A DNA stretch of 64,000 nucleotides from Bradyrhizobium ottawaense (GCF_900099825.1 NZ_LT629693.1:3545001-3609000); one strand, 5' to 3'; shown: positions 24,688-36,210, counted from the first letter of the stretch. Numbers and translations are program-made. Notes: generated by a model not told the origin, from the letters alone.

Positions 24688-25161
24688 ATGTTCGCAGTCA
24701 TCAAAACCGGCGGCCGGCAATACCGCGTCGTTCCGGATGATGTGCTCGAGGTAGGCAAGATCGCCGGCGATGTCGGTACGATCGTGCAGCTTGGCGAAGT
24801 TCTGGTCGTCGGCGGTGACACGCCGGTGCTGGGTCTGCCGACGGTTGCCGGCGCTTCGGTTGCGGCCGAAGTGCTGGACCACAAGCGCGGCCCGAAGGTG
24901 ATCGCGTTCAAGAAGCGCCGCCGCAAGAATTCACGCCGCAAGCGCGGCTATCGCGACGAGATCACGGTGCTTCGCATCACCGAGATCCTGACCGACAACG
25001 CCAAGCCTTCGATCGGCCCGCGGCCGAAGCGGGAAAAGGTTGTCGCTCCCGCCGCTGAAGGCAACGAGGCACCGAAGAAGGCGCCCGCCAAGAAGGCCGT
25101 GGCCAAGAAGGCGGTTGCGAAGAAGGCTCCGGCCAAGAAGGCCGCCGCCGCGAAAAAGTGA
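24688..25161 (+). CDS. rplU: 50S ribosomal protein L21
   Basis: A 157-residue protein of the large ribosomal subunit. Residues 1-103 are the conserved L21 domain ([30 protein letters not shown] [20 protein letters not shown] and [13 protein letters not shown]). Residues 104-157 are an added Lys/Ala-rich tail (AKKA and KKAVA units), about 50 residues beyond the E. coli protein. AAGGAA lies before the ATG at 24688. rpmA follows after 93 bp, the standard rplU-rpmA pairing. Confidence 0.97.
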   Translation: MFAVIKTGGRQYRVVPDDVLEVGKIAGDVGTIVQLGEVLVVGGDTPVLGLPTVAGASVAAEVLDHKRGPKVIAFKKRRRKNSRRKRGYRDEITVLRITEILTDNAKPSIGPRPKREKVVAPAAEGNEAPKKAPAKKAVAKKAVAKKAPAKKAAAAKK

Positions 25162-25254
25162 TCGAAACGTTTCGAGAAATTGAAGCGTGATAAAAAGTGA
25201 AATGATTCCGTCAAGGAATTGATCTAGAACTTAAAGCGAAGTCGGAGACGGGCC

Positions 25255-25524
25255 ATGGCTCACAAAAAAGCAGGCGGTTCATCGCGGAACGGACGTGATT
25301 CAGCGGGCAAACGCCTTGGAATCAAGACCTATGGCGGCGAGCACGTGATTCCCGGCAACATCATTGCACGTCAGCGCGGCACCACCTGGCATCCCGGCCT
25401 TAATGTCGGCATGGGCACTGACCATACTCTCTTTGCCAAGGTAGAGGGTCACGTCGAGTTTCGCGCAAAAGGCAATGGTCGCACGTTCGTATCGGTAGTT
25501 CCGATGGCGGAGGCGGCCGAATAG
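25255..25524 (+). CDS. rpmA: 50S ribosomal protein L27
   Basis: An 89-residue ribosomal protein reaching towards the peptidyl-transferase centre. [20 protein letters not shown] is the unmistakable N-terminus, followed by [18 protein letters not shown], the glycine motif [17 protein letters not shown] and FVSVVPM. There is no cleavable N-terminal extension of the Firmicutes type. GGAG precedes the ATG. Same strand as rplU, with a terminator at 25588 closing the pair. Confidence 0.98.
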   Translation: MAHKKAGGSSRNGRDSAGKRLGIKTYGGEHVIPGNIIARQRGTTWHPGLNVGMGTDHTLFAKVEGHVEFRAKGNGRTFVSVVPMAEAAE

Positions 25525-25587
25525 ACGGTGGACACAGTTTGAGTCCGCCGGGTCCTGTTGAACCGGCGGAGTCAAAAAGGGCTCCAG

Positions 25588-25616
25588 GGGAGGCGGGAAA
25601 CCGGCCTCCCTTTTTT
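25588..25616 (+). terminator. Rho-independent terminator of rplU-rpmA
   Basis: GGGAGGC (25588-25594), nine-base loop, GCCTCCC (25604-25610), then TTTTTT, 63 bp after the rpmA stop. Confidence 0.9.
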
Positions 25617-25678
25617 GTTGCGCGTGTGCCGTCAGGACACGCGCAATGACCGAAGAGCTGCCTTCAAGGAGCCCTCCC

Positions 25679-26275
25679 ATGTTGCAGGACATCCCCACCC
25701 CGGCCTTGCGCAAGGCAAGTAGCTGCGTCCTCGAGACCGAACGGCTGACGCTGCGCCGGCCCACCCTCGCGGACGTAAAAGCGATCGCGTATCTCGCCAA
25801 CGATCGCCGCATTGCCGAAAACACCCGCCGGCTGCCACATCCCTATTTGCAGGATCACGCCGTCGAATTCGTGCGCGCGATGGCCGCGGATCGCCGCGAG
25901 ACCGTGTTCCTGATCGAACACGCGCATTCGCCGATCGGCATGGTCGGCATCGATTGGCGCGAGCTGGACACGCCGGAACTCGGCTATTGGCTCGGCTTCG
26001 AGCATTGGGGCCGCGGTTTCGGCACCGAGGCCGCGCGCGCGGTGATCGACTTCTTCTTCGAGGAGTTCGATGCCGAGCACCTGATCTCGGGCGCACGCGT
26101 CGCCAACCCGGCCTCGCGCAACATCCTGGAGAAGTGCGGCTTCCAGTGGAGCGGCGTCGAGCTGCACCGCTTCGAGGCGCTGGGATCCTCGACCCCGGTC
26201 GACTGCTTCCGGCTGTCGCGCAGCGTGTGGTCGTCGCTGAAGAACTGGGGAAGCTCGACGCGGCGCGAGCGGTAG
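25679..26275 (+). CDS. GNAT-family N-acetyltransferase (RimJ/RimL type)
   Basis: A 198-residue acetyltransferase. It has the RimJ/RimL opening LETERLTLRRPTLADVKAIA, strand ETVFLIEHAHSPIGMVGIDW, the motif-A region ELGYWLGFEHWGRGFGTEAARAV (acetyl-CoA pyrophosphate loop G-R-G-F-G-T) and ISGARVANPASRNILEKCGF. The ATG at 25679 has AAGGAG seven bases upstream; the earlier ATG at 25646 lacks one. Substrates of this group include protein N-termini and small amines; none can be chosen here. This gene often follows rpmA in related bacteria. Confidence 0.92.
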   Translation: MLQDIPTPALRKASSCVLETERLTLRRPTLADVKAIAYLANDRRIAENTRRLPHPYLQDHAVEFVRAMAADRRETVFLIEHAHSPIGMVGIDWRELDTPELGYWLGFEHWGRGFGTEAARAVIDFFFEEFDAEHLISGARVANPASRNILEKCGFQWSGVELHRFEALGSSTPVDCFRLSRSVWSSLKNWGSSTRRER

Positions 26276-26282
26276 TTCACTT

Positions 26283-26305
26283 ACCCTCCCCCTCTAGGGG
26301 AGGGT
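26283..26305. repeat. Palindromic intergenic element ACCCTCCCC...GGGGAGGGT, copy 1
   Basis: Nine-base perfect arms around CTCTA, lying between two convergent genes. The same element with a one-base different loop occurs at 51928-51950, also between convergent genes. No strong T-run, but position suggests a two-way transcription barrier or REP-like element. Confidence 0.7.
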
Positions 26306-26315
26306 GAGGCATGAA

Positions 26316-27230
26316 TCACACCGGCGGATTGACCACGATTTCCTCGCGTCCCAGCCTCTGCTCGCGCAGGAAGATATAGAGCCCGGCGCCGATGATGATG
26401 GCAGCGCCGATGAGGGTTGCCGGTGACGGCACGTCGCCCCATACGGCGAAACCGAAGATCACCGCCCACACGATCATCGAATATTGATAGGGCACGACGA
26501 CGCTGGCGGGCGCCAGTTTCAGCGAGCGGTTGACGCATAGCAGCGCGGCCACCGAAATCAGCCCGGCGGTGGCGAACAGGCCGAGGCTGCCGAGATCAGG
26601 CGTGACCCAGCCGATCGGCGACAGCAATGCGCCGAGCAGGAACGTGCCGGCGAATTGCGACGATGCCAGCACGATATCCGGGGTCGCCCGCAGCGAGCGC
26701 GTGATCAGCATCAGGAACGCGAACGACACGCTGCCGCCGAGTGCGATCATCGCCGGCCAGCTCACGGTCTGCGCGGAGGGTCGCATCGCAATCAGCACCC
26801 CGCAGAAGCCGACCAGGATCGCGGTCCAGCGCCGCCAGCCGACGCGCTCACCGAGCACGATCCCCGACAGCGCGGTGACGAAAATCGGCGACGCCAGGTA
26901 ATAGGTGATGACGTCTGCGAGCGGCAGATAGACGGTCGCGAGAAAGAACGCGGCGACCTCGAGCGTGGACAGCGTCACGCGGAGCAGTTGCAGCCACGGC
27001 CGCTCGAGGCGGGTGAATTCGGCGCGCTGCTTCCAGATCATCGGCAACAGCACAAGGAGCGCGGCGCAGGCGCGCAGCCACAGCAACTGCCCGACCGAAT
27101 AGGTCGCGACCATGAATTTGCCGAGCGCATCGCCGAATGAGAACATGAAGATCGACAGCAGCATCAGCCCGATACCGGCCAGCCGCGCGGAGCGCTCGTC
27201 ATAGGTCGACAATTTGGCGAATAGGCTCAT
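26316..27230 (-). CDS. DMT-superfamily (EamA) transporter
   Basis: A 304-residue inner-membrane protein with about ten hydrophobic segments arranged as two EamA repeats (for example GIGLMLLSIFMFSFGDALGK at the start of the first and MIALGGSVSFAFLMLITRSL at the start of the second). These proteins export amino acids, nucleosides or other metabolites; specificity cannot be read from sequence. The Glu of TYYLASPIFVTALSGIVLGE at the end of repeat one is typical. The start ATG at 27230 gives a short cytoplasmic N-terminus. It is convergent with the GNAT gene. Confidence 0.9.
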   Translation of the reverse strand: MSLFAKLSTYDERSARLAGIGLMLLSIFMFSFGDALGKFMVATYSVGQLLWLRACAALLVLLPMIWKQRAEFTRLERPWLQLLRVTLSTLEVAAFFLATVYLPLADVITYYLASPIFVTALSGIVLGERVGWRRWTAILVGFCGVLIAMRPSAQTVSWPAMIALGGSVSFAFLMLITRSLRATPDIVLASSQFAGTFLLGALLSPIGWVTPDLGSLGLFATAGLISVAALLCVNRSLKLAPASVVVPYQYSMIVWAVIFGFAVWGDVPSPATLIGAAIIIGAGLYIFLREQRLGREEIVVNPPV

Positions 27231-27437
27231 GCTGCGATGCTTTAAAGACGGTGACGCCCGGGATGTCTATAGCGGCACGCCGCAGGCGCCCAGAACCAAA
27301 ATCGCGAAAACAACCCCATGCAAAGTAGAATGGCACGCGTGCGAACCGGTCGAACTGAACCAATTGTCGCAGCCGCGGCGCTGCGATACCGATAGACCGG
27401 CGACAATCCAAAGAAACGTCCGAGAGGAAACCCTGAT

Positions 27438-27920
27438 ATGACCGACTTCGATCCCGCACAGCATCGCATGGTGAGTGAACAGCGCTGGTTCGAAGATTTT
27501 GTCCTCGGCGAGCGCTTCGTGATCCCGAGCCGGACCCAGACCTCGGCGGTGTTCGCCGCGTTCCAGACTGCGAGCGGCGATACCCATCCGATCCACTACG
27601 ATGTCGAATATTGCCGCGCCCGCGGCATGCCGGATCTGCTGGCGCATGGCTTCCAGACCCTGGCACACACCGCGCCCGGCGCCGGGCTGTTTCCATACAT
27701 CGTCGAGGAATCGATGATTGGCTTTCTCGAGCAGTCGAGCAAGTTCCTGAAGCCGGTCTATGCCGGCGACACCATCTATCCCGCGCTCGAAGTGACCGAA
27801 CTGGTGCCCGGCCGCACCACCGGCGTGGTGACGCTGCGCTCGACCGTGTTCAACCAGCGCAAGGAGCTGGTGCTGGAAGGGATGCAGAAGTTTCTGATCC
27901 GCCGCCGGGCGGCCAAATAG
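27438..27920 (+). CDS. MaoC-family (R)-specific hydratase-like protein
   Basis: A 160-residue hot-dog fold protein. The hydratase-2 motif FAAFQTASGDTHPIHYDVEY contains the catalytic Asp and His pair. Then come RARGMPDLLAHGFQTLAHTA and SSKFLKPVYAGDTIYPALEV. MaoC proteins hydrate enoyl-CoAs or related acyl chains; here the partner pathway is unknown. GAGAGGAAACC precedes the ATG at 27438. Stand-alone, divergent from the transporter. Confidence 0.9.
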   Translation: MTDFDPAQHRMVSEQRWFEDFVLGERFVIPSRTQTSAVFAAFQTASGDTHPIHYDVEYCRARGMPDLLAHGFQTLAHTAPGAGLFPYIVEESMIGFLEQSSKFLKPVYAGDTIYPALEVTELVPGRTTGVVTLRSTVFNQRKELVLEGMQKFLIRRRAAK

Positions 27921-29303
<1,383 letters not shown>

Positions 29304-29406
29304 TATCGAGGCAGATATCAGCCGCGACTTCCTTGGCTGCGCCACTTCCAAATCAGGAAGCCGGCGCGTATTGCTTCCCGACATTCCGCTTCGTCAGACC
29401 AAGCCC

Positions 29407-30549
29407 ATGAAACGCCCCGCGCTCAAGAATTTTCGCCGCATCGTCGTCAAGGTCGGCTCCTCGCTGCTGATCGATTCCAATGCGGGCGAAGTCCGCGCGG
29501 CGTGGCTGGCGGCGCTGGCGGCCGATATCGCCAAGCTGCATGGCAAGGGATGCGACGTTCTGGTGGTCTCGTCCGGCTCGATCGCGCTCGGCCGCAGCCG
29601 CCTGAAGCTGCCGCGCGGCCCCTTGAAGCTCGAGGAAAGCCAGGGCGCTGCCGCGGTGGGCCAGATCGCGCTGGCGCGGATCTGGTCGGAGGTGCTCGGC
29701 GCGCACGGCATCGGCGCCGGACAGATTCTGGTGACGCTGCAGGACACCGAGGAGCGCCGCCGCTATCTCAACGCGCGCTCGACCATCGCCAAGCTTCTGG
29801 AATGGCGCGCGGTGCCCGTGATCAACGAGAACGACACGGTCGCCACCAACGAAATCCGCTATGGCGACAACGACCGCCTCGCCGCGCGCGTCGCCACCAT
29901 GGCGAGCGCGGATTTGCTGATCCTGTTGTCCGACATCGACGGCCTCTATGACGCGCCACCGGGCGCCAATCCGAACGCCAAACTGATTCCGATCGTGGAG
30001 TCGGTCACGTCAGAGATCGAGGCGATGGCGGGCGCGGCCGAATCCGAACTGTCGCGCGGCGGCATGTATACGAAGATCGAGGCCGCCAAGATCGCGACCA
30101 CCGCGGGCACGCATATGCTGATCGCGTCGGGCAAGATCGAGCACCCGCTGCAGGCGATATCAGACGGCGGCCGCTGCACCTGGTTCCTGACCCCCGCGAA
30201 CCCTGTTACCGCGCGAAAACGCTGGATCGCGGGTTCGCTGGAGCCCAAGGGCACGCTGACCATCGACGCTGGCGCGGTCGCCGCCCTTCGCGCCGGCAAG
30301 AGCCTGCTGCCGGCCGGCGTGATCCGGATCGACGGCCAGTTCGCCCGCGGCGACGCCGTGGTGGTGCGCGGCCCCGATACCCATGAAATCGGCCGCGGTC
30401 TCGTCGCCTATGACGCCGAGGACGCCGAAAAGATCAAAGGCCGCTCCTCGCCGGATGTGATGGTCATCCTCGGCATCAGCGGCCGCGCCGAAATGATTCA
30501 CCGCGACGATCTGGTGGTGGGCGGACCCCGGCATACCGATCAGAGCTGA
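29407..30549 (+). CDS. proB: Glutamate 5-kinase
   Basis: First step of proline biosynthesis: ATP-dependent phosphorylation of glutamate. 380 residues. The amino-acid-kinase domain (1-265) shows [44 protein letters not shown] and [21 protein letters not shown]-terminal PUA domain (about 285-370: [39 protein letters not shown]) is present as in most bacterial ProB. The ATG at 29407 (MKRPALKNF) is chosen over an upstream in-frame start. Its partner proA is not adjacent but 4.3 kb downstream, beyond the autotransporter and LuxR genes. Confidence 0.97.
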   Translation: MKRPALKNFRRIVVKVGSSLLIDSNAGEVRAAWLAALAADIAKLHGKGCDVLVVSSGSIALGRSRLKLPRGPLKLEESQGAAAVGQIALARIWSEVLGAHGIGAGQILVTLQDTEERRRYLNARSTIAKLLEWRAVPVINENDTVATNEIRYGDNDRLAARVATMASADLLILLSDIDGLYDAPPGANPNAKLIPIVESVTSEIEAMAGAAESELSRGGMYTKIEAAKIATTAGTHMLIASGKIEHPLQAISDGGRCTWFLTPANPVTARKRWIAGSLEPKGTLTIDAGAVAALRAGKSLLPAGVIRIDGQFARGDAVVVRGPDTHEIGRGLVAYDAEDAEKIKGRSSPDVMVILGISGRAEMIHRDDLVVGGPRHTDQS

Positions 30550-30615
30550 TCGGCCCATGACTCAAGTCGGACATGGTCCCATCTCCGAAAAGTACCAATT
30601 TCAGAAGCCGTTGCT

Positions 30616-33324
30616 TTACCAGGCGTACCGCACCACGCCCTTGCCGGCGTAGCTGGTGGTGACGCTGGAGAACTCGCCCTCGAAGGTGCCGGCGGCCGAC
30701 CAGCCGTTCAGCCATTTCTTTTCGACGGACGCCGTCAGCAGCACGGCATCGCTGGCTTGCCGTGCGCCGTTGACGACGAAGGAGGCGCCCGGCAGCGTCT
30801 GGAAGGTGGTGCCGATGGCGCGATCAGGGTTGTAGTCGTGCGCCCAGGCCGCACGGCCGCGCAGCGTGAACACGCCGTCTTCCATCGCGAATGATTTATC
30901 GGTGCGGAGACCGAGTTCGCTGCGCGTCGCCGTCACGCTCCTGGCGCCATAGGCCAGCGCAAAGGTGTTGGCGCCCGATATCGCCTGTTCGGCATAGGCC
31001 GGCAGGTCGAAGGTGGTGAACTGGCCCGCGGCGTAGGGCGTCAGGCCGATGCCCTGCGTCACGAACCGGTAGCCGCCTTCGACGCGGCCCGACCAGGCGT
31101 TGGCGTTGAACTTCGCCTGCAACTGGTCGAGGCCCGCAATCGTCAGCGTGCGGTTGGTGGTGATGTCCTGCCAGCCATAGGCCAGCGCGCCGGAGAGATA
31201 GGCCGCACCGATATTGTGGCGGACGAACGCGCCGGCCTGGAACAGATCCGAGCGGCCCGAGCCGAGCCCGTTGGCGACGCTGAAATTGGTGCCGCCGCCG
31301 GCGAGCGCGAAACCGGCCAGCGCGTCCGGCGACAGCCGGTAGTCGGCGCCGACGGCCGTGCCATAAAGATTGCTGCTGGTATTGTTGGAGCCCTGCACCG
31401 CGTTGCCGCTGGTAGTCTGCGACCCGCCATAGCCCGCCGCCCACACGCTCCAGCGCTGCGCGAACGGATCGGCCGCCACCGGCGCCTTGCGATAGATCGC
31501 GGCCAGCGCGTCGTTCGGATTGCGCCTGGCGGTCTGCTCGTCGGCATAACCGGTCGCGCCGCCGCCGGCCGACACCGGATCGCCGCGCCCGGCCACGAAC
31601 GGATCGGTCATCACGCCCATGAACTGGTTCATCGCGTTGAAGGTCGACTGCTGCGAGCCGGTCGTAACCTCGCCGTCCGACTGGGTGAGCTGCGCCGCCG
31701 TCAAGGACGCAAACGCCATCGAGATGCCGCCGGTGGTGTTGAAGAATCCGGTCAGGGCGTTGCCGACATTCTGCTGGTTCTGGTTCAACACGCCGCCGGG
31801 CAAAACGAAGCTCAGGTTCAGGTTGAGATAGGCATTGTTGATATCGTAGCTCAGCGTCGAGGTCAGGTTCGCCGGCTGGCCCGTCGTCACCAGCGCGCCA
31901 AAGGGGCCGTTCACACCGCTGGCCGCCGTGACGATGGTGTAGCGCTTCGAAATGTAGCTGCCGGCGGCATAATTGGCGCTCACCGTGGCGCCGTTGAGCG
32001 TGGCCGCACCAGTGACGTTCGTGAACGACGCCGTCGTCGGATTGACCTGCACCAGGTAGGTTGCCGCCGCCTGCAGCACCAGGCTTCCGGTGACGGTCAT
32101 TGAGGTACCAGCGGTGCCGTTGCCCGGCGCGAACGTACCGCCATTGACGGTGAGGCTTTGTGTATTGCCGACACCGCTCAGATTGCCTGCCGCCATCGTA
32201 AACGTGCCGGTGGTCGTGCCATTGTTGCGGAACGTGCCGCTGTTGGTGATCGAGGTCGTCGTGATGGTTCCGAGATTGCTGACGGTTGCGCCGGCAGCGT
32301 TAATTAGCGACGTCGCACTCAGCGTGCGTCCCGCCGAAACGCTAATACCGATCGCATTGGTCGAATTGTTGGTCACCGTGGTAAGGTTCGCGAATGTGCC
32401 GCCGATGACGTTCAATTGAGCCGTGTCGTTGTTCGTGAATGTGTTGTTGTCTGAGAGAAAAAAACCGGTCTGGTTAAAGACGCCCGCCCCCTGATTAACT
32501 ATGGCGCCGCTGATAAGGGATCCGGCGTTGACGACGGCCGAGTTGATCAAGCCACCCGTGATCCGGGAATTAGTGAGAAAGCTGTTCAGAGTGCCGCCGG
32601 TGATAGTTACACCGCCGTTGATGCTTGAGAATGCTTTGTTGTCAAAGGTGCCAGCCGTATTAGACAAGCCGCCTTGCAAAAGGCCGCCATTACTCACGGT
32701 TCCCGAGTTGGTCACCAGACCCGAGACAACGCCGCTAAAATTGTTGAAAGTGCCGCCAGTGCCGTTGCTCAACGTGCCTGTGACCGACGAATTGTTGTCG
32801 AAGGTGCCACCCGAAGTAATGCTCACGTTCGATGTGAGCGAGACGAAATTAGCCACCACAAGTCTGCCGGCCGATATCGACGTGCTTGTAAAGCTGTTGT
32901 CGCCGGATAACGTCAAGGTGCTGGCCGCGGCCTGTGATAAGGTTGTGCCGGACATATTATTGGCGATGCTGATCGCCTGGCCGGCACTGGCATTGTTGGT
33001 CAAAGTGGCGGCGTTGCTGAAATTAACGTCCAATCCGGTAAGGGTGTAAGACTTCGAGTTGGCGTCAAACGTCCAGGAATCCGGTGTGACCGTAGCCGAC
33101 AGATTTACCGAAGGGTTGCCGGTACTGGCGAATTGCGCCGATGAACCGGCGGCTGTCGGCGCCCCGGCGGACCAGTTCGTCGGAGTATTATAGTCTGTAG
33201 TGGCGGTCGTGCTACCGGCCCCGCCCCAAACGCTTTGGGCCTGCGCGACACACGGAAGCAATGCCGCCCCTGCCAACGCTGTTCCGGCCAGAAGCAGCTT
33301 ACGACTACGCGCAAAAATCGTCAT
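30616..33324 (-). CDS. Type V autotransporter with PATR-type passenger
   Basis: A 902-residue self-secreted surface protein. Signal peptide residues 1-29 (KLLLAGTALAGAALLPCVAQA). The passenger (about 30-540) is low-complexity, Ser/Thr/Asn/Gly-rich beta-helix sequence, with an autotransporter-associated strand repeat (STLTLSGDNSFTSTSISAGR) and many NxGT/FxN turns. The C-terminal beta-barrel (about 620-902: WSVWAAGYGGSQTTSG, YRLSPDALAGFALAGGG, GAFVRHNIGAAYLSGAL) ends in the aromatic Trp expected for BAM insertion. It is longest among its neighbours and less GC-rich in the passenger. Divergent from a LuxR-type gene, its likely regulator (inference). Function, probably adhesion or surface structure, is not determined. 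Confidence 0.92.
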   Translation of the reverse strand: MTIFARSRKLLLAGTALAGAALLPCVAQAQSVWGGAGSTTATTDYNTPTNWSAGAPTAAGSSAQFASTGNPSVNLSATVTPDSWTFDANSKSYTLTGLDVNFSNAATLTNNASAGQAISIANNMSGTTLSQAAASTLTLSGDNSFTSTSISAGRLVVANFVSLTSNVSITSGGTFDNNSSVTGTLSNGTGGTFNNFSGVVSGLVTNSGTVSNGGLLQGGLSNTAGTFDNKAFSSINGGVTITGGTLNSFLTNSRITGGLINSAVVNAGSLISGAIVNQGAGVFNQTGFFLSDNNTFTNNDTAQLNVIGGTFANLTTVTNNSTNAIGISVSAGRTLSATSLINAAGATVSNLGTITTTSITNSGTFRNNGTTTGTFTMAAGNLSGVGNTQSLTVNGGTFAPGNGTAGTSMTVTGSLVLQAAATYLVQVNPTTASFTNVTGAATLNGATVSANYAAGSYISKRYTIVTAASGVNGPFGALVTTGQPANLTSTLSYDINNAYLNLNLSFVLPGGVLNQNQQNVGNALTGFFNTTGGISMAFASLTAAQLTQSDGEVTTGSQQSTFNAMNQFMGVMTDPFVAGRGDPVSAGGGATGYADEQTARRNPNDALAAIYRKAPVAADPFAQRWSVWAAGYGGSQTTSGNAVQGSNNTSSNLYGTAVGADYRLSPDALAGFALAGGGTNFSVANGLGSGRSDLFQAGAFVRHNIGAAYLSGALAYGWQDITTNRTLTIAGLDQLQAKFNANAWSGRVEGGYRFVTQGIGLTPYAAGQFTTFDLPAYAEQAISGANTFALAYGARSVTATRSELGLRTDKSFAMEDGVFTLRGRAAWAHDYNPDRAIGTTFQTLPGASFVVNGARQASDAVLLTASVEKKWLNGWSAAGTFEGEFSSVTTSYAGKGVVRYAW

Positions 33325-33565
33325 TTCCTTCGCGGCGGAGATACAACCGCGCTCCTTGCAATGCGATTTGCCAAAAATTAATCGACCTACCGGCTTTGAA
33401 ACCCGCAGGATCTATTGATTGACAGTCCTTTCTGGGCATGGCTTCACCCGTTAGGGTGAATGGCAATATTGTGGCTCGCGAACAGCAACTTAAACTCAAG
33501 CCAGATTGCTTTGCTGCGTTAGACCGGCTCAATTCTTCGGCCGGCCCAATGGATTGGAAAGTCAG

Positions 33566-34675
33566 ATGTCGTTCGACGCGCCTAACCGGATGCTGGATGT
33601 CATTTATGAGGCAGCAGCCTTACCTGATATGTGGCCGGCCGTTCTCGACGACCTGGCTGAAATGGTCGGAGGCGTCGGGACAATTCTGCTTACCACTGAT
33701 CCGCGCAACTTGCGGTGGACCTGCTCGGACTCGGTAAGACAATTGTTTTTGGACTTCCTGGAGGGGCGCTGGCATGAGCGCAACCCGAGGATGGAGAGGC
33801 TGGTTTTGAATCGGCACTCGGGATTTGTTCGCGAGATCGATATGTTTGGCGTCGACGAAATGGACAGTAGTCCGACGTTCCAGGAGTTTCTGCGTCCGCG
33901 CGGGTTCGGCTGGGCGGTAGGAACCGTTGTCCAAGTCCCCAGCGAGGACATGCTTGCCTTTAGCATCGAACGCCGCTTCGCAGACGGCCCCGTCGAAGAC
34001 CAGCACATACCGACGCTGAATGCACTGCGACCCCATCTCGCGCGTGCTGCCTTGATGTCCGCCCGGCTGCGTCTTGGTCGCGCTCAGGGAATGGCCGAGT
34101 CTCTCAACAGAATGGGGTTGCCGTCGGCGGTTCTGCTCGGCGACGGCAAGGTCATCGCCACTAGCCCGCTTTTCGAGAAGCTTGGTGGACAAGTCATATC
34201 GAGAGCTTTCGGCCAGATTGCTCTTGCCGATGCAGGCGCAAATGCCTTGCTTTCAGAGGCCATCCAAAATCTCAATTCCTCAGAATATCAATTTGGTGCC
34301 AAATCGATCCCCGTGCCCTCAAAAGGCGAAAGCGCCGCGGTGATCGTTCACCTGATCCCGGTCCGCCGTTCCGCGCATGACATTTTCGGGCCAGCGATGA
34401 GCATTCTGGTAGTGACCCCGCTCGGTTCCTCCCAGTCTCTGCCCGACGAGCTTCTCAATGGGCTATTCGATCTTTCGCCGGCCGAGATTCGCGCGGCCAA
34501 TGGACTCCTTCAGGGCAAAACCATCAACGAACTCGCGGCCAGCATGGGGTTGTCCCGAGAGACCATCCGAACCCAGGTGAAAGCGGTTTTGGCCAAGACC
34601 GGATCGGCAAGGCAATCCGACCTGGTTTCGCTGTTGGCGAATGTGAGCATACCTCGTTGGCATGGGCCGCAGTAA
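33566..34675 (+). CDS. LuxR-type HTH transcriptional regulator
   Basis: A 369-residue regulator with a C-terminal LuxR helix-turn-helix (about 305-362: FDLSPAEIRAANGLLQGKT, NELAASMGLSRETIRTQVKA). The long N-terminal part (about 1-290) is neither a receiver nor an acyl-homoserine-lactone domain; it looks like the PAS/GAF-like input region of rhizobial orphan LuxR proteins. GGAAAG lies before the ATG at 33566 (MSFDAPNRML); an earlier start adds residues without a binding site. It is divergent from the autotransporter with 241 bp between, suggesting control of that gene. Codon use is less GC-biased than in proB or proA. Confidence 0.87.
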   Translation: MSFDAPNRMLDVIYEAAALPDMWPAVLDDLAEMVGGVGTILLTTDPRNLRWTCSDSVRQLFLDFLEGRWHERNPRMERLVLNRHSGFVREIDMFGVDEMDSSPTFQEFLRPRGFGWAVGTVVQVPSEDMLAFSIERRFADGPVEDQHIPTLNALRPHLARAALMSARLRLGRAQGMAESLNRMGLPSAVLLGDGKVIATSPLFEKLGGQVISRAFGQIALADAGANALLSEAIQNLNSSEYQFGAKSIPVPSKGESAAVIVHLIPVRRSAHDIFGPAMSILVVTPLGSSQSLPDELLNGLFDLSPAEIRAANGLLQGKTINELAASMGLSRETIRTQVKAVLAKTGSARQSDLVSLLANVSIPRWHGPQ

Positions 34676-34895
34676 AACTTCAACGGTGCCGGCAAACCGG
34701 GAGGTAACGAAGGTGTTTGATGCTATTCGTGGCAACGGCAAACCGATCTGGATTTGACCGCTTGCCTCACCCGGCTCGGCCAATGGCCTAGCCACCGTCA
34801 ACCCGAGCCGCCTGCCTGCCATGCCGGTTCCGGACCTCGCCAAGGTCCCAATTTCCATGCTAGAACATGGCCTTAACCTGAGCCCGAGACCTCCG

Positions 34896-36188
34896 ATGAC
34901 CGCGCCGCTGAAGGCTATCGACGGCAACGCCGATCTGCCGGCTTTGATGACCGAACTCGCTGCCCGTGCCCGCGCCGCTGCGCGGGTGCTGGCGCTTGCC
35001 TCGCCCGAACAGAAGAACAAGGCGCTTGATGCGATGGAGCGCGCCATCCGCGCCAGCGCGCCGGCCATTCTCGCCGCCAATGCCGAGGATGTCGCTGAGG
35101 TTCGCGCCGCCGGTGCGACATCGGCCTTCATCGACCGCCTGACGCTGACGCCGGCGCGCATCGACGCGATGGCCGATGGCGTCGCCACCGTACGGGGGAT
35201 CGCCGATCCCATCGGCGCCGTCACCGAGAGCTGGCAGCGCCCGAACGGCATGACCATCGAGCGCGTCCGGGTGCCGCTCGGCGTGATCGCCGTCATTTTC
35301 GAAAGCCGCCCCAACGTCGCCGCCGACGCCGGCGTGCTGTGCCTGAAATCCGGCAACGCCGTGATCCTGCGCGGCGGCTCCGACAGTTTCCGCTCCTGCC
35401 GCGCCATCCATGACTGCCTGGTGCAGGGCCTGCGCGAGGCAGGTCTGCCGGAAGCCGCCATCACGCTGGTGCCGACGCGCGACCGCGCGGCGGTCGGCCT
35501 GCTCTTGACCGGACTGAACGGCGGCGTCGACGTGATCGTGCCGCGCGGCGGCAAGAGCCTGGTCGCACGCGTCGAGGCCGAAGCCCGCGTGCCTGTGTTC
35601 GCGCATCTCGAAGGTGTCAACCACGTCTATGTCGATCATTCCGCCAATCTCGAAATGGCGAAGAAGATCGTGCTGAACGCCAAGATGCGCCGTCCCGGCG
35701 TCTGCGGCGCCGCCGAGACCCTGCTGGTCGATCGCGCCGGTGCTGCCGCAAGCCTGAAGCCGCTGGTCGCCATGCTGATCGATGCCGGCTGCGAGGTGCG
35801 CGGCGACACGGCCGTGCAGCACGCCGACAGCCGGGTAAAGCCGGCTTCCGAAGAAGACTGGGACACCGAATACGAAGACGCGATCATCGCGGCGCGCGTC
35901 GTCGACGGGCTCGATGAAGCGATCGCGCATATTCACAATCACGGCTCGCACCACACCGATGCGATCGTGACCGAAGACGCAGCTGCCGCGGAGAAATTCC
36001 TCAACGAGGTCGATTCCGCGATCGTGCTGCATAACGCCTCGACGCAATTCGCCGACGGCGGCGAATTCGGCTTCGGTGCCGAGATCGGCATTGCCACCGG
36101 CAAGTTCCACGCCCGCGGCCCGGTCGGCGCCGAGCAACTGACCAGCTTCAAGTATCGCGTTCACGGCACCGGGCAGACGCGGCCGTGA
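34896..36188 (+). CDS. proA: Gamma-glutamyl phosphate reductase
   Basis: Second step of proline biosynthesis: NADPH-dependent reduction of glutamyl phosphate to the semialdehyde. 430 residues, the usual size. Aldehyde-dehydrogenase fold with [55 protein letters not shown], and catalytic Cys270 in [15 protein letters not shown]. The C-terminus ([20 protein letters not shown]) is complete. The ATG at 34896 ([10 protein letters not shown]) matches the family; the open frame upstream is not needed. It heads a run with nadD, rsfS and rlmH. Confidence 0.97.
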   Translation: MTAPLKAIDGNADLPALMTELAARARAAARVLALASPEQKNKALDAMERAIRASAPAILAANAEDVAEVRAAGATSAFIDRLTLTPARIDAMADGVATVRGIADPIGAVTESWQRPNGMTIERVRVPLGVIAVIFESRPNVAADAGVLCLKSGNAVILRGGSDSFRSCRAIHDCLVQGLREAGLPEAAITLVPTRDRAAVGLLLTGLNGGVDVIVPRGGKSLVARVEAEARVPVFAHLEGVNHVYVDHSANLEMAKKIVLNAKMRRPGVCGAAETLLVDRAGAAASLKPLVAMLIDAGCEVRGDTAVQHADSRVKPASEEDWDTEYEDAIIAARVVDGLDEAIAHIHNHGSHHTDAIVTEDAAAAEKFLNEVDSAIVLHNASTQFADGGEFGFGAEIGIATGKFHARGPVGAEQLTSFKYRVHGTGQTRP

Positions 36189-36210
36189 ATGCAACCGCGT
36201 TTTCCGGCGA

